This document shows, piece after piece, positions 27,659 through 37,264 of a DNA stretch of 40,797 bases. The position numbers and the translations under genes were made by a program. The DNA comes from Nitrospirales bacterium. Lineage in GTDB: Bacteria; Nitrospirota; Nitrospiria; Nitrospirales; NS-4. The stretch covers positions 1 through 40,797 of the forward strand of contig JAUSHW010000185.1 in the NCBI GenBank assembly GCA_030648395.1, in the 5' to 3' direction. The notes under the pieces are model-generated. The model saw only the letters and a program-made list of their open reading frames with translations, was not told the DNA's origin and searched no databases. Position 1 is the stretch's first letter; every line of letters starts with the position of its first letter.

Positions 27659-28036
27659 TTAAACCCGTCGCCGTTTCGGCGGACGGCATCCGTTATGAGG
27701 GATCGGCGTGACATCCCGGATCATATTGATCCGAAGCCCGGCCGACTGGAGCGCCCGAATGGCGGATTCCCGACCCGATCCAGGCCCCGTCACGTAAACG
27801 TCAATCTGCCGCATTCCACACTCCATTGCCTTTTTTGCCGCGACCTCTCCGGCTCGGGTAGCCGCAAATGGCGTACTCTTCCGAGACCCTTTGAAGCCCT
27901 GGTTCCCAGCGCTGGCCCACACAACCGTGTTTCCACCCATATCCGTGATGGTCACAATGGTATTATTGAAAGAAGCTTGAATGTGGGCGACTCCGCTTTG
28001 AACAATTTTCTTTTCTCGTTTCTTTCCCTTTTTCAC
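27659..28036 (-). CDS. rpsK: 30S ribosomal protein S11
   Basis: A 125-residue S11 of the 30S platform, with [29 protein letters not shown] and the basic C-terminus [16 protein letters not shown] start at 28036 with a G-rich AGGGGGG 7 bases upstream. It lies 13 bases after rpsM. Confidence 0.98.
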   Translation of the reverse strand: MKKGKKREKKIVQSGVAHIQASFNNTIVTITDMGGNTVVWASAGNQGFKGSRKSTPFAATRAGEVAAKKAMECGMRQIDVYVTGPGSGRESAIRALQSAGLRINMIRDVTPIPHNGCRPPKRRRV

Positions 28037-28049
28037 ACCAACGCCCCCC

Positions 28050-28430
28050 TCACCTGACCTTTAATGTCTTCCGAGCCTTACCCTGGCCCTTGGGCCCTTT
28101 CCGGGTCCTTGCATTTGTTTTCGTGCGCTGCCCCCTGACTGGCAGCCCCTTGCGATGCCTGAGTCCACGGTAGGATCCGATATCGATGAGCCGCTTGATA
28201 TTCATCGATACATCTTTACGAAGATCCCCTTCGACTTTGTGCTCCCGTTCGATGATCTCGCGCAATTTCACGATCTCATCTTCGCGAAGGTCCTTCACAC
28301 GCGTGGCCGGTGCCACGCCGCTTTTGGCGAGAATCTGTCTGGCCAGAGACCTCCCAATCCCAAAAATATAAGTCAAGCCGATATGGACTTGCTTGTCTCT
28401 GGGAAGATCGACGCCGGCAATTCGAGCCAT
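28050..28430 (-). CDS. rpsM: 30S ribosomal protein S13
   Basis: A 126-residue S13 of the 30S head, contacting L5 and the P-site tRNA. Start [21 protein letters not shown], then GIGRSLA and the basic tail [23 protein letters not shown] lies 6 bases before the ATG. It is preceded by rpmJ, as in many alpha operons. Confidence 0.98.
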   Translation of the reverse strand: MARIAGVDLPRDKQVHIGLTYIFGIGRSLARQILAKSGVAPATRVKDLREDEIVKLREIIEREHKVEGDLRKDVSMNIKRLIDIGSYRGLRHRKGLPVRGQRTKTNARTRKGPKGQGKARKTLKVR

Positions 28431-28439
28431 GAGCTTCTC

Positions 28440-28553
28440 CTATCCTTGTCGCTGCTTATGCCGAGGGTTCGAGCACAGCACCCGCAACACGCCGCGCCGC
28501 CGTATGACTTTGCATTTTGAGCAGATAACCTTGACCGATGATTTGACTTTCAT
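28440..28553 (-). CDS. rpmJ: 50S ribosomal protein L36
   Basis: A 37-residue L36 found by translating the gap between rpsM and inf[21 protein letters not shown], continuing [17 protein letters not shown]. The zinc ligands (Cys11, Cys14, Cys27, His32) are all present, so this is the zinc-binding type. It ends 9 bases before the rpsM start. Confidence 0.97.
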   Translation of the reverse strand: MKVKSSVKVICSKCKVIRRRGVLRVLCSNPRHKQRQG

Positions 28554-28574
28554 GGCTCTTCCGCGCTCCCCTAC

Positions 28575-28793
28575 TTACTTAAACCGGTACGTGATCCTGC
28601 CTCGAGTGAGATCGTAGGGTGACAGCTCCACGGTCACCTTATCGCCCGGCAGGATTCGAATAAAATGCATCCGCATCTTTCCTGAAATGTGGGCGAGCAC
28701 TTTGTGCCCGTTATCGAGTGTAACCCGAAACATGGCGTTGGGGAGCGTTTCGTCGACCGTTCCTTGTACCTCAATGACATCCTCTTTTGCCAT
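28575..28793 (-). CDS. infA: Translation initiation factor IF-1
   Basis: A 72-residue single OB-fold protein binding the 30S A site. [20 protein letters not shown] and the ending [12 protein letters not shown] are canonical, and the length is exactly that of the family. The Shine-Dalgarno is weak. It lies between map (21 bases) and rpmJ (21 bases). Confidence 0.98.
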   Translation of the reverse strand: MAKEDVIEVQGTVDETLPNAMFRVTLDNGHKVLAHISGKMRMHFIRILPGDKVTVELSPYDLTRGRITYRFK

Positions 28794-28814
28794 AGTTTCT
28801 GGCTAGTCAGCCTC

Positions 28815-29579
28815 TCACAACCTAGTCAGAATTTTAGGGCCTGCCTCGGTAACCACAATGGTATGTTCAAAGTGGGCCGAAAGGCTTCCGTCTTGGGTCA
28901 CAGCCGTCCACCCGTCCGAAAGGTGTGCGGTTTCCGGACGACCCATATTGACCATGGGCTCGATAGCCAGCGTCATCCCAGACTTCAAACGGGGCCCCTT
29001 CCCGGGCTCACCGTAGTTAGGCACTTGAGGCTCTTCGTGCAGTTTCCGCCCAATTCCGTGCCCGACGAAATCCGTGACAACCGAAAAACTGGCTGCTTCT
29101 GCATGCACCTGCACAGCGTGAGAAATGTCGGATATGCGATTGCCGACGACAGCTTGAGCGATCCCCTTGTGAAGGGATTCCTCCGTTATCTGCAATAAAC
29201 GTCGCGCTTGCTCCGTGATTGCACCAACAGGAACTGTGATAGCGGCATCTCCGTAATACCCCTCCACGACAACACCGACATCCAAACCAACGATGTCCCC
29301 CTCTTTCAATGCGCGACCGGATGGAATCCCATGAACAACCGCCTCGTTGACTGACACGCACAATGTATGGCGATAAACCTGGTCACGCACTTGATACCCT
29401 TTAAACGCCGGTATCCCCCCGCGCTCGACGATAAATTTTTCCGCAAAACGATCAAGCTCTGCAGTCGTCACTCCGGGCCTGACTTGATGACGGAGGGCGT
29501 CGAGGACTTCGGCTACAACCCGAGACGCCCGGCTCATCTTCTCAATCTCATCGGGCGATTTCAGCTCAATGCCGCTCAT
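28815..29579 (-). CDS. map: Methionine aminopeptidase, type I
   Basis: A 254-residue dinuclear-metal peptidase removing the initiator Met. Metal ligands are visible in GDIVGLDVGVVVEGYYGDAA (two Asp), FVGHGIGRKLHEEP (His), MTLAIEPMVN (Glu) and the final Glu near SAHFEHTIVVTEAG. The ATG at 29579 overlaps the adk TGA by one base (TGATG) with AGGGG just upstream; a GTG one codon earlier is possible. Confidence 0.97.
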   Translation of the reverse strand: MSGIELKSPDEIEKMSRASRVVAEVLDALRHQVRPGVTTAELDRFAEKFIVERGGIPAFKGYQVRDQVYRHTLCVSVNEAVVHGIPSGRALKEGDIVGLDVGVVVEGYYGDAAITVPVGAITEQARRLLQITEESLHKGIAQAVVGNRISDISHAVQVHAEAASFSVVTDFVGHGIGRKLHEEPQVPNYGEPGKGPRLKSGMTLAIEPMVNMGRPETAHLSDGWTAVTQDGSLSAHFEHTIVVTEAGPKILTRL

Positions 29580-30235
29580 CACACCCCTGCCAATCCCAGC
29601 ACCTTGAGCAGCCGGCGATAGACTTCGTTAATGTCGCCCGTGGAATCCACGCGTCGCAACAACCCCCGTTTCTGATAGTACTCGACAAGAGGGCTGGTCT
29701 GCTGGTCAAATACTTTGAGCCGGGATTCCACCGTTTCAGGCTTGTCGTCCACGCGCTGCACCAGAGCACCACCACACTTGTCACAGCGCCCTTCTAGTTT
29801 GGGCGGGTCATGGTCGACGTGATAGACCGTCTGACAGGTTGGACAACTACGTCGTCCAGACAAACGCTTGATAATCTGGTCATTGGGAACGTCAAAACTG
29901 ACCACATGATCGAGCCCTGGGCTTCCTGTTTCCTGAAACGTCCGATCCAGCGCCTCAGCCTGTGCCACGGTTCTTGGAAAGCCGTCCAAAATATACCCAC
30001 GGGAACATCCCGGACTCGTCAGCTTTTCACGAGCAAGCCCGATCACAACATCATCAGGGACCAGTTTCCCTGACTCCATAAACCCTTTGGCTTGAAGGCC
30101 GAGCGGTGTGCCTTGCTTGACGGACTCCCGGAGAATCTCTCCGGTCGAAACCTGCGGAATCAGCTCCTGGGCGGCCAGACGCTGCGCCTGCGTCCCTTTC
30201 CCTACTCCTGGAGCGCCGAAAAATACCAGTCGCAT
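29579..30235 (-). CDS. adk: Adenylate kinase
   Basis: A 218-residue long-form kinase interconverting AMP, ADP and ATP. P-loop GAPGVGKGT (7-15), the DGFPRTVAQAEAL AMP motif, and a lid with a four-Cys zinc site (CPTC ... CDKC) as in Gram-positive and some other bacteria. The ATG at 30235 gives MRLVFFGAPG; an in-frame GTG at 30247 overlapping the secY stop (GTGA) would add four residues. The secY-adk-map order is the classic spc arrangement. Confidence 0.97.
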   Translation of the reverse strand: MRLVFFGAPGVGKGTQAQRLAAQELIPQVSTGEILRESVKQGTPLGLQAKGFMESGKLVPDDVVIGLAREKLTSPGCSRGYILDGFPRTVAQAEALDRTFQETGSPGLDHVVSFDVPNDQIIKRLSGRRSCPTCQTVYHVDHDPPKLEGRCDKCGGALVQRVDDKPETVESRLKVFDQQTSPLVEYYQKRGLLRRVDSTGDINEVYRRLLKVLGLAGV

Positions 30236-30243
30236 TGGTTTTA

Positions 30244-31554
30244 TCACGTCCGCCCGCGAAGGCGGCCTTTCTCCAAAAATCCTTCGTAGTTCCGCATAAG
30301 CATATGCGACTCAATTTGCTGCGCCGTATCTAACCCTACTCCGACGGTAATCAAAAGCGAGGTCCCGCCAAAATAAAACGGCACCCCAAGCTTGTAGATC
30401 AAAATCTCCGGGATGATACATACGCCTGCGAGATAGAGCGACCCTGCAAAAGTGACACGATTAAGCACGCGATAAATATAATCAGAAGTGCGTTGACCAG
30501 GCCGAATGCCTGGAATAAATCCTCCATACTTTTTCATATTGTCAGAAATATCCACGGGGTTCAGCACGACCGCCGTATAGAAATAACAAAAAAAGACGAT
30601 CAGGCTGACGTACAGGATGGTGTACGTGACAGACCCCGGCGCCATCATAGATCCTAAATTCTGCACCCAAGGAATCTGAATGAAGCCTGCAATCGTTGCC
30701 GGAAACGCGATAATGGACGAAGCAAAAATCGGCGGGATCACGCCGGCTGTATTGATTTTGAGCGGTATATGCGTGCTCTGCCCGCCAAACACACGCCGCC
30801 CTACCACACGCTTCGCATATTGCACCGGAATTTTTCGTCGTCCAGTTTCCAGGAACACGATTGCCGCGATCACGCCGACCATCCCAGCGATGAGCACAAT
30901 CAGCCAAAACCCCGTCAACTGACCAATATCGAATAACTGGTACGTTTCCACTACTGCGTGCGGCAGGCGCGCCACGATCCCTGCAAAGATGATCAAAGAG
31001 ATGCCGTTGCCAATGCCGCGCTCGGTGATCTGCTCGCCCAGCCACATAAGAAACGCAGTGCCGGCCGTCAGGGTCAGTATTGTCATCAGACGGAATCCCC
31101 ATCCAGGGGACTGCACAAAAGCCCCGCGATTCATATTTTCTAGCCCGACGGCGATGCCGAACGATTGGATCAATCCAATCCCGATCGTTCCGAATCGGGT
31201 GTACTGAACAATCTTCTTCCGTCCGCGCTCTCCTTCCTTGGCCAGTTTCGTCAGGTGAGGGATCACCACCGTCAGCAGCTGGAGAATGATCGACGCGCTG
31301 ATATACGGCATGATGCCGAGCGCGAAAATCGTCAGCCGAGAAAGGGCCCCTCCGGAAAAGATATCAAGGAAGCCAAGCAGCGCACCGCCTTCCTTCAGCA
31401 GAAACTTCGCTAGCTCATCGTTATTGATACCGGGGGTCGGGATGTGCGCCCCAATGCGATAGACTGCCAACATCCCCAGCGTAAAAAGAACCCGATTACG
31501 CAGCTCAGGGATATTAAAGACATTCTTGATGTTGGTGATCAGCCGCTCAAGCAC
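30244..31554 (-). CDS. secY: Protein translocase subunit SecY
   Basis: A 436-residue, ten-helix inner-membrane channel for protein export. Signatures are RIGAHIPTPGIN near the first helix, GIMPYISASIILQLLT, WLGEQITERGIGNGISLIIF, and the cytosolic loop KYGGFIPGIRPGQRTSDYI. The GTG at 31554 (LERLITNIKNVF) is chosen with GAGGT 8 bases upstream; it overlaps the rplO end by 8 bases. The longer open frame to 31659 lies inside rplO and is rejected. Confidence 0.97.
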   Translation of the reverse strand: MLERLITNIKNVFNIPELRNRVLFTLGMLAVYRIGAHIPTPGINNDELAKFLLKEGGALLGFLDIFSGGALSRLTIFALGIMPYISASIILQLLTVVIPHLTKLAKEGERGRKKIVQYTRFGTIGIGLIQSFGIAVGLENMNRGAFVQSPGWGFRLMTILTLTAGTAFLMWLGEQITERGIGNGISLIIFAGIVARLPHAVVETYQLFDIGQLTGFWLIVLIAGMVGVIAAIVFLETGRRKIPVQYAKRVVGRRVFGGQSTHIPLKINTAGVIPPIFASSIIAFPATIAGFIQIPWVQNLGSMMAPGSVTYTILYVSLIVFFCYFYTAVVLNPVDISDNMKKYGGFIPGIRPGQRTSDYIYRVLNRVTFAGSLYLAGVCIIPEILIYKLGVPFYFGGTSLLITVGVGLDTAQQIESHMLMRNYEGFLEKGRLRGRT

Positions 31555-31996
31555 CGCCCAACACCTCTGTCCTCCCCCCAGCGGCTTGAATCTTCGCAGT
31601 CGCTGACGCGCTGAATCGATGTGCCTTGATGTGGAACGGACGCGCAGGCGTCCCTTCACCCAGCACTTTAATTTTGGACTTCTGGCCGTGCACGAGACCC
31701 GCCTGAATCAGCGTCTCCGGCGTCACGTCCTGGGCGTCCGTGAGCCGGTTCAAATCCCTGATATTGACCACCACCCATTCCTGTTTGAAGATATTCGTAA
31801 AGCCCCGCTTAGGTACACGCCGCGTGAGAGGCATTTGCCCCCCCTCAAAACCAGGACGCTTCGCACCTCCTGATCTGGCCTTGAGTCCTTTGTGTCCACG
31901 GGTCGCCGTCTTCCCATGCCCCGAGCCGATCCCCCGACCAATTCGCTTCCGTCGCGTCCGTGATCCCGGCGCTGGCTTCAGTTCGTGAAGTCTCAT
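31547..31996 (-). CDS. rplO: 50S ribosomal protein L15
   Basis: A 149-residue L15 with MRLHELKPAPGSRTRRKRIG, the Gly-rich GRGIGSGHGKTATRGHKG segment and FEGGQMPLTRRVPKRGF. AAAGGG precedes the ATG, which overlaps the rpmD stop (ATGA). Its own 3' end overlaps secY by 8 bases. Confidence 0.98.
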   Translation of the reverse strand: MRLHELKPAPGSRTRRKRIGRGIGSGHGKTATRGHKGLKARSGGAKRPGFEGGQMPLTRRVPKRGFTNIFKQEWVVVNIRDLNRLTDAQDVTPETLIQAGLVHGQKSKIKVLGEGTPARPFHIKAHRFSASATAKIQAAGGRTEVLGGA

Positions 31997-32208
31997 TTTG
32001 TCCCTTTTCCAGCGTCCTGAACATCCAACAGGTACGACAGTTTGTGCACCAATCCCTGCACTTGGGGCGTGTTAGGGCGAATGACCGTATGCCGGATCCG
32101 ACGAAGGCCGAGTCCGAGCAGAACGGTCCGATGCGCCCTCGGCGTCCCAATGGGACTCCGAACTAAAGTAATCGCAAGATTGCCTGAAGATTTCGCCTTA
32201 GTTCCCAT
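31993..32208 (-). CDS. rpmD: 50S ribosomal protein L30
   Basis: A 71-residue L30, slightly longer than the usual 60 because of an N-terminal MGTKAKSSG extension and a Lys/Gly tail. Core LAITLVRSPIGTPRAHRTVL, GLGLRRIRHTV and the NTPQVQGLVHKLSYLL helix are clear. AGGA is 6 bases upstream of the ATG, inside the end of rpsE. Confidence 0.96.
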   Translation of the reverse strand: MGTKAKSSGNLAITLVRSPIGTPRAHRTVLLGLGLRRIRHTVIRPNTPQVQGLVHKLSYLLDVQDAGKGTK

Positions 32209-32214
32209 TATTAT

Positions 32215-32709
32215 TTATCCTGCCTGCGGAACCAGGGACTTGCGAATACGCAGAACTTCTTCCGGGTCACGCAATTGACTCAGTCCATCAAGAGTCGCAT
32301 GGACAACGTTGAAGGGGTTACCTCGCCCTAGCGTTTTCGCCACGATGTTGTGAATGCCCGACAGTTCAATGACGGCACGAACAGCCCCACCGGCTACGAT
32401 CCCCGTTCCAGCCGAGGCTGGCTTGAGCATCACATGCTCTGCGCCGAAATGCCCGCGAACCTCGTGCGGAATGGTGCCATTCTTGATCGACACGCGGACG
32501 AGTTGCTTCTTGGCATGCTTGACCGCCTTGGAAATGGCCTCGGGCACCTCTGCCGCCTTTCCCTTGCCAATCCCGACCCAGCCTTGCTCATCACCCACAA
32601 CCACCAGCGCAGTGAAGTTAAAACGTTTTCCGCCCTTCACCACTTTGGCCACGCGGTTGATAAAGACGACCTTGTCTTTCAAATTCAGTTCATCAGGATT
32701 AATTTTCAC
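32215..32709 (-). CDS. rpsE: 30S ribosomal protein S5
   Basis: A 164-residue S5 important for decoding accuracy. It has the dsRBD-like VVFINRVAKVVKGGKRFNF, then GKGKAAEVPEAI, and the C-terminal LKPASAGTGIVAGGAVRAV. GTG start at 32709 with GAGG 5 bases upstream. It is followed 6 bases later by rpmD. Confidence 0.98.
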   Translation of the reverse strand: MKINPDELNLKDKVVFINRVAKVVKGGKRFNFTALVVVGDEQGWVGIGKGKAAEVPEAISKAVKHAKKQLVRVSIKNGTIPHEVRGHFGAEHVMLKPASAGTGIVAGGAVRAVIELSGIHNIVAKTLGRGNPFNVVHATLDGLSQLRDPEEVLRIRKSLVPQAG

Positions 32710-32726
32710 GTCGGCCTCGTTCCCTT

Positions 32727-33095
32727 CTAAAACTTCAACCCTTTTTCCCGAGATGCTTCAGCCAACGCCTTGATTCGCCCATGGAAACGATACCCGCCCC
32801 GGTCAAACACAACCGCCTTAAGGTTGACCTTCAACGCCCGTTCAGCGACTAACCGTCCGACAGCCACGGCAGCGGCAAGGTTTGCCCCTGACTTCAACTT
32901 GCCTTTAATCTCTTTATCCAGGGTCGACGCACTCACCAATGTCTTTCCGGTGGTGTCGTCAATGACCTGAGCGTAGAGATGCGCGTTACTCCTGAAGACA
33001 TTCATCCGCGGGCGATCAGGAGTTCCATATACTCGGAGCCTGACTCGGTGATGCCGACGAACCCGACTTCGTTCACGTTTGCTCGCATCCAACAT
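32727..33095 (-). CDS. rplR: 50S ribosomal protein L18
   Basis: A 122-residue L18, a 5S rRNA binder. [19 protein letters not shown] basic N-terminus, [20 protein letters not shown], and the closing [20 protein letters not shown] motif. The ATG at 33095 is 7 bases after the rplF stop, with only a short AGG upstream. Confidence 0.98.
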   Translation of the reverse strand: MLDASKRERSRVRRHHRVRLRVYGTPDRPRMNVFRSNAHLYAQVIDDTTGKTLVSASTLDKEIKGKLKSGANLAAAVAVGRLVAERALKVNLKAVVFDRGGYRFHGRIKALAEASREKGLKF

Positions 33096-33102
33096 GGTCA
33101 GC

Positions 33103-33639
33103 CTATTTCCCCGTCTTGCCTTCCTTACGGATTAAAGTTTCACCAGCGTATTTAATGCCCTTGGCCTTGTATACGTCTGGCTTTTTCAAAGCTCGAATGT
33201 TCGCGGCCGTTTGGCCGACAAGAGCTTTGTCCCTCCCTTTGATCGTCACAGTCGTCTGCTTATCAACCTTCGCATCAATGCCATCAGGGAGAGGGAATTC
33301 TATGGCATGGGTATAGCCCAGATTGAAACTAATGGTCCGGCCTGACAGATTGGCCTTGTAGCCCACGCCACTAATTTCCAGGATGCGCTCAAAGCCCTCT
33401 GTCACGCCCTGAACCATGTTGTAAATCTCGTTGCGCATGAGGCCATGGAGCGCTCGTTGATGACGCCCTTCGGAAGCACGGCGAACCTCCACCTGCCCAT
33501 TTGTCACAGCCACGGCAATCTCGGGAGGAACAACTCGCATCAAGCTTCCCAGTGGCCCCTTCACCGAAACTCGATGACCATCAACCGTAACTTCAACCTT
33601 ACCGGGAACTAGTATGGGTTTTTTTCCAATACGTGACAT
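33103..33639 (-). CDS. rplF: 50S ribosomal protein L6
   Basis: A 178-residue L6 of two repeated domains near the factor-binding region. [20 protein letters not shown], the [19 protein letters not shown] block, and the end [20 protein letters not shown] are diagnostic. AAGG lies 7 bases before the ATG. Confidence 0.98.
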   Translation of the reverse strand: MSRIGKKPILVPGKVEVTVDGHRVSVKGPLGSLMRVVPPEIAVAVTNGQVEVRRASEGRHQRALHGLMRNEIYNMVQGVTEGFERILEISGVGYKANLSGRTISFNLGYTHAIEFPLPDGIDAKVDKQTTVTIKGRDKALVGQTAANIRALKKPDVYKAKGIKYAGETLIRKEGKTGK

Positions 33640-33656
33640 CGTATGACCTTGCCTGC

Positions 33657-34055
33657 TTACCAGACGTTACACACGACTTCGCCGCCGATCATCTGGGCGC
33701 GAGAGTCTGTGCCAGTCATCACCCCTTTGGGTGTCGAGAGAATGGTAATCCCCATCCCGCCCATTACATGCGGAATGCGTGAATGCCGCACATACACCCG
33801 CTTGCCAGGCTTGCTGATCCGTCGAATTCCGGTGATCATGGGAACTTCGTCATCCTGATAACGGAGGTGCAAACGGAGCACCGGATGGCCGCCCTCGGTC
33901 ACGCGATCGACAGCCTGGATAAACCCTTCCTTTTGCAGAACACGGGCGATCTCCGCTTTCAATTTTGACGCCGGCATCTGCACCACGGCGTGTCGGCGCC
34001 TGACCGCATTGAAAATACGGTTGAACATATCGGCCAACGGATCAGTCATTGCCAT
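33657..34055 (-). CDS. rpsH: 30S ribosomal protein S8
   Basis: A 132-residue S8, which binds the 16S central domain and in E. coli represses the spc operon. MAMTDPLADMFNRIFNAVRR, then VYVRHSRIPHVMGGMGITIL and GVMTGTDSRAQMIGGEVVC. It lies 4 bases after rpsN. No S8-type operator was identified in the rplE region by eye. Confidence 0.98.
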   Translation of the reverse strand: MAMTDPLADMFNRIFNAVRRRHAVVQMPASKLKAEIARVLQKEGFIQAVDRVTEGGHPVLRLHLRYQDDEVPMITGIRRISKPGKRVYVRHSRIPHVMGGMGITILSTPKGVMTGTDSRAQMIGGEVVCNVW

Positions 34056-34059
34056 GGTA

Positions 34060-34245
34060 TCACCAACTCGATTTCGTAACTCCGGGGATTTCTCCCCGAA
34101 GGCTGAGAAACCTGAAACAAATGCGACAGAGCCTGAACTTTCGCAGAAATCCTCTGACCCGGCCGCAATTAGGGCAACGGTTATACGCCCGTGTTGTGAA
34201 CTTGGGGGTAATTTTAACTTTTAATCGAAGAGCCAATCGGGACAC
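34060..34245 (-). CDS. rpsN: 30S ribosomal protein S14, zinc-binding short type
   Basis: A 61-residue type Z S14 with CPNC (24-27) and CRIC (40-43) zinc ligands and the [15 protein letters not shown] core. GTG start at 34245 with GGAGG 10 bases upstream. This short zinc form is the ancestral type. Confidence 0.97.
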   Translation of the reverse strand: MSRLALRLKVKITPKFTTRAYNRCPNCGRVRGFLRKFRLCRICFRFLSLRGEIPGVTKSSW

Positions 34246-34268
34246 AGTCCTGAGACCTCCTATTCAGA

Positions 34269-34910
34269 TCAGATTCGGTAGGGGACGCCTAAGTGTTTCA
34301 AGAGCGCCTTCCCTTCATCGTTGGTCGTGGCGGTGGTCACAATCGTGATATCCATCCCATGGATGGATTCTACCGCATCATATTTGATTTCCGGAAAGAT
34401 CAACTGCTCCTTCAGACCTAAGGTGTAGTTGCCGCGTCCGTCGAATGACTTCGGCGACACCCCTTTGAAGTCACGAATACGAGGGAGCGCGGCGGTGATC
34501 AGTCGATCCAAAAACTCATACATGCGGCGGCCACGCAGCGTGACCTTTGCTCCAATCGGCAGCCCTTTCCTGAGCTTAAAATTAGCGATGGCCTTGCGCG
34601 CCTTTGTCACCACCGGACGCTGCCCCGTAATGATGCCCAGCTCCTTCACCGCAGAATCGAGCAATTTGGCGTTCTGTGTCGCCTCTCCCATCCCGACGTT
34701 GAGCACAATGCACTCAAGCCGTGGCACCTGCATCAGATTGCCGTACGAAAACTCCTTCATAAGGGCTGGAACTACTTTCTTCTGGTAATGCTCATGAAGC
34801 CTAACAGAACCTTTCGGCTCAGGCGCGGCTTTACCCTGCTTGCTTTCGGGCACCAGCGCCGACTTGGGGGCAGGCTTCGCGACAGATTTCTTCTCAGGCT
34901 TCGCCATCAT
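34269..34910 (-). CDS. rplE: 50S ribosomal protein L5 with N-terminal extension
   Basis: A 213-residue L5, which binds 5S rRNA and contacts S13. The core ([16 protein letters not shown] through [20 protein letters not shown] to [20 protein letters not shown]) matches the usual 180-residue protein. It is preceded by about 33 residues rich in Lys, Pro and Ala, not typical of L5 and probably disordered. The ATG at 34910 overlaps the rplX TAA (TAATG), which supports this start and hence the extension. No alternative ATG lies close to the core boundary. Confidence 0.95.
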   Translation of the reverse strand: MMAKPEKKSVAKPAPKSALVPESKQGKAAPEPKGSVRLHEHYQKKVVPALMKEFSYGNLMQVPRLECIVLNVGMGEATQNAKLLDSAVKELGIITGQRPVVTKARKAIANFKLRKGLPIGAKVTLRGRRMYEFLDRLITAALPRIRDFKGVSPKSFDGRGNYTLGLKEQLIFPEIKYDAVESIHGMDITIVTTATTNDEGKALLKHLGVPYRI

Positions 34911-35290
34911 TACGCCCGTTCTGGAGATTCGATTAGTTGCTGGCATTTTTTGCACACGCGAACGCGGGACTTGTCAGTCATTGTCTTTGATCCCACCCGT
35001 ACGGGTTTTTGACACGTTGCGCAATAGATCATCACGTTCGAGATCTGAATCGGCGCTTCGCGCTCAAGAATTCCGCCCTGCCTGTTTTGCTGGTTAGGCT
35101 TGGTATGCCGTTTGATGATGTTGATCTTCTCAATTGTCACTTTCCGCTCGCGCAGGGACACCGACAGAACTTTCCCTGATTTTCCTCGATCCTTCCCTGC
35201 AATAACGACGACCGTGTCCCCTTTGCGTACCACGCATTTCGGCGGCACTGTGAGGACACGACTGGCGCTCAGCCAACCCGTTCGCCGCAT
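34910..35290 (-). CDS. rplX: 50S ribosomal protein L24
   Basis: A 126-residue L24, an assembly initiator with a KOW motif ([21 protein letters not shown]). The C-terminal [13 protein letters not shown] ... VCKKCQQ carries two Cys pairs that suggest a zinc site, as in some L24s. About 18 residues precede the KOW core. The ATG at 35290 overlaps the rplN TGA (TGATG) and has GGAGG 7 bases upstream, so it is preferred over the GTG one codon earlier. Confidence 0.97.
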   Translation of the reverse strand: MRRTGWLSASRVLTVPPKCVVRKGDTVVVIAGKDRGKSGKVLSVSLRERKVTIEKINIIKRHTKPNQQNRQGGILEREAPIQISNVMIYCATCQKPVRVGSKTMTDKSRVRVCKKCQQLIESPERA

Positions 35291-35658
35291 CACAGCACCT
35301 CCGGCGCAAGCGAGATGATCTTCATGTACTTTTTCCAGCGCAGTTCGCGAGCCACGGGGCCGAAGATTCGTGTGCCCACCGGTTCGCCCTGGGCATTGAT
35401 TAGCACACAGGCATTACGATCAAACTTGATGTATGAACCATCATCCCTACGAAATCCTTTGGTCGTTCGAACAATTACCGCCTTGCTGATTTCCCCTTTT
35501 TTGACCGTTGCCTGCGGGATCGCCTCTTTGACTGTTACCATGATGACATCGCCCAAGCCCCCATACCGGCGCTTCGTGCCACCATACACGTGGAAGCACA
35601 TGACCTTCTTGGCGCCAGAATTATCGGCCACATCCAATCTGGAATAAATTTGAATCAT
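35290..35658 (-). CDS. rplN: 50S ribosomal protein L14
   Basis: A 122-residue L14 at the subunit interface: [38 protein letters not shown], and the [24 protein letters not shown] end. Its ATG overlaps the rpsQ stop (ATGA). Confidence 0.98.
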   Translation of the reverse strand: MIQIYSRLDVADNSGAKKVMCFHVYGGTKRRYGGLGDVIMVTVKEAIPQATVKKGEISKAVIVRTTKGFRRDDGSYIKFDRNACVLINAQGEPVGTRIFGPVARELRWKKYMKIISLAPEVL

Positions 35659-35933
35659 CGCGCCCGGGCCTTTTCCACGACTTCTAAAACTCGGAAGTGC
35701 TTACCTTTGCTGAGCGGACGAGTCTCTGCCAGCCTCACATGGTCGCCGATCCGGCACTCATTCTTTTCATCATGTGCCATCAGCCTGGTTACACGACGAA
35801 GCACCTTTCCGTAGCGGCCATGTCGCACCAACCGTTTCACAACCACGACTATGGTCTTTTGCATCTTATTGCTCACCACTTCCCCAACGAACTCACGGCG
35901 GTGAGCCGGCTTGGTCTGTCCCGCTTGATTCAT
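35655..35933 (-). CDS. rpsQ: 30S ribosomal protein S17
   Basis: A 92-residue S17 with an OB-fold: [20 protein letters not shown], the [20 protein letters not shown] loop and [24 protein letters not shown] overlap with rpmC upstream and with rplN downstream indicates tight coupling. Confidence 0.98.
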   Translation of the reverse strand: MNQAGQTKPAHRREFVGEVVSNKMQKTIVVVVKRLVRHGRYGKVLRRVTRLMAHDEKNECRIGDHVRLAETRPLSKGKHFRVLEVVEKARAR

Positions 35934-36166
35934 GCTTTCACGGCCGAACGTTGTCCGGCTTCGCCTTTCTGCTTCTCTCGGAGAATCGTCTTGACGCGGG
36001 CAATTTCCCGACGCGTCTGTTTGATTTTTGCCGGGCTTTCAGCCCGGCCGGCCACTAATTGAAAACGAAGATTAAATAATTCCTTCTTTAGATCCAGCGT
36101 CTTTTCACCCAATTCAATGGCCGTCAAGCCACGGAGATTCTTCACATGGAGCGCATGCGTCTCCAT
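35930..36166 (-). CDS. rpmC: 50S ribosomal protein L29
   Basis: A 78-residue L29, a helical hairpin near the exit tunnel, with [40 protein letters not shown] and [14 protein letters not shown]. It is slightly longer than average at both ends. TGATG overlap with rplP fixes the start. Confidence 0.97.
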   Translation of the reverse strand: METHALHVKNLRGLTAIELGEKTLDLKKELFNLRFQLVAGRAESPAKIKQTRREIARVKTILREKQKGEAGQRSAVKA

Positions 36167-36582
36167 CAGATGCCTCCGCCTCGTGCAACGAAAACAGTCG
36201 CTACGGGAAGTTTGTGGGCTGCCAACCGAAACGCCTCCTTGGCCACATCCAGGGTCACACCGTCCATTTCGTATAAAATCCGCCCCGGTTTCACTACAGC
36301 GACCCAGTATTCAGGATTCCCTTTCCCTTTTCCCATCCGTGTTTCAGCCGGCTTTTTAGTGATTGGCTTGTCAGGGAAAATACGCACCCACACGCGCCCT
36401 CCGCGCTTGACATGGCGGGTCATCGCAATCCGGGCCGCTTCAATCTGTCGGTTCGTCACCCATCCTGGTTCGAGCGTCTTGAGTCCATATTCTCCAAGCG
36501 TCACCTGAGAGCCGCGATAGGCCTTGCCACTCATACGCCCTTTATGCATCTTGCGATGTTTGACTTTTTTAGGAGCAAGCAC
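36166..36582 (-). CDS. rplP: 50S ribosomal protein L16
   Basis: A 138-residue L16 near the peptidyl-transferase centre: [40 protein letters not shown]-type core, and [23 protein letters not shown] start at 36582 with AGGAGG 5 bases upstream. Confidence 0.98.
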   Translation of the reverse strand: MLAPKKVKHRKMHKGRMSGKAYRGSQVTLGEYGLKTLEPGWVTNRQIEAARIAMTRHVKRGGRVWVRIFPDKPITKKPAETRMGKGKGNPEYWVAVVKPGRILYEMDGVTLDVAKEAFRLAAHKLPVATVFVARGGGI

Positions 36583-36591
36583 GAGATCCTC

Positions 36592-37260
36592 CTACCGCCG
36601 TTCCGCCTCCCCCGTCCTTTTCCCTTGCTGGACGGGGGGAAGTATTTCACCCTTGTATATCCATGCCTTAATGCCGATTTGGCCCATGGTCGTGTGCGCT
36701 TCGGCAAATCCATAGTCGATATCTGCACGAAGTGTATGTAGCGGCACGCGACCTTGCAGATACCATTCGGTCCGGGCAATCTCGGCCCCCGCCAGCCTGC
36801 CAGAACACCTGATTTTGATTCCTTGGGCACCCAACCGAAGAGCCGACGCCACACTGCGCTTCATTGCCCGGCGAAACGCCACGCGTTTTTCGAGCTGTAC
36901 GGCGATATTTTCAGTGACAAGCTGTGCGTCCAGTTCGGGCTTTTTGATTTCCTTGATCGTGATATACACTTGACGGCTCAAGGTCTTTTCGAGATCAGTT
37001 TTGAGCTTGTCGACCTCGGCTCCTTTACGACCAATGATGATACCGGGCCTGGCGGTATGAATAAGGATTGTCACTTGATCTCCGGATCGTTCAATCTCGA
37101 CCTTCGAGACGCCTGCATGATAAAGCTTGCTCTTGACCATCTTGCGGACACGAATATCTTCGTGAAGCATTTTGGCGTAATCACGATCGGCATACCAACG
37201 AGAACTCCATGGCTTGACGTAGCCAAGCCGCAACCCGATCGGATGTGATTTCTGGCCCAT
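36592..37260 (-). CDS. rpsC: 30S ribosomal protein S3
   Basis: A 222-residue S3 at the mRNA entry site. [20 protein letters not shown], a KH domain with [17 protein letters not shown], and the C-terminal GVKIR-like [20 protein letters not shown]. The ATG lies 4 bases after rplV with AAGGG upstream. Confidence 0.98.
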   Translation of the reverse strand: MGQKSHPIGLRLGYVKPWSSRWYADRDYAKMLHEDIRVRKMVKSKLYHAGVSKVEIERSGDQVTILIHTARPGIIIGRKGAEVDKLKTDLEKTLSRQVYITIKEIKKPELDAQLVTENIAVQLEKRVAFRRAMKRSVASALRLGAQGIKIRCSGRLAGAEIARTEWYLQGRVPLHTLRADIDYGFAEAHTTMGQIGIKAWIYKGEILPPVQQGKRTGEAERR

Positions 37261-37264
37261 TCAG

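Noticed and set aside
27648-27689. Longer N-terminus for S4
   Set aside because: The extra 14 codons overlap rpsK and precede a strong Shine-Dalgarno with GTG at the conserved [12 protein letters not shown] start.
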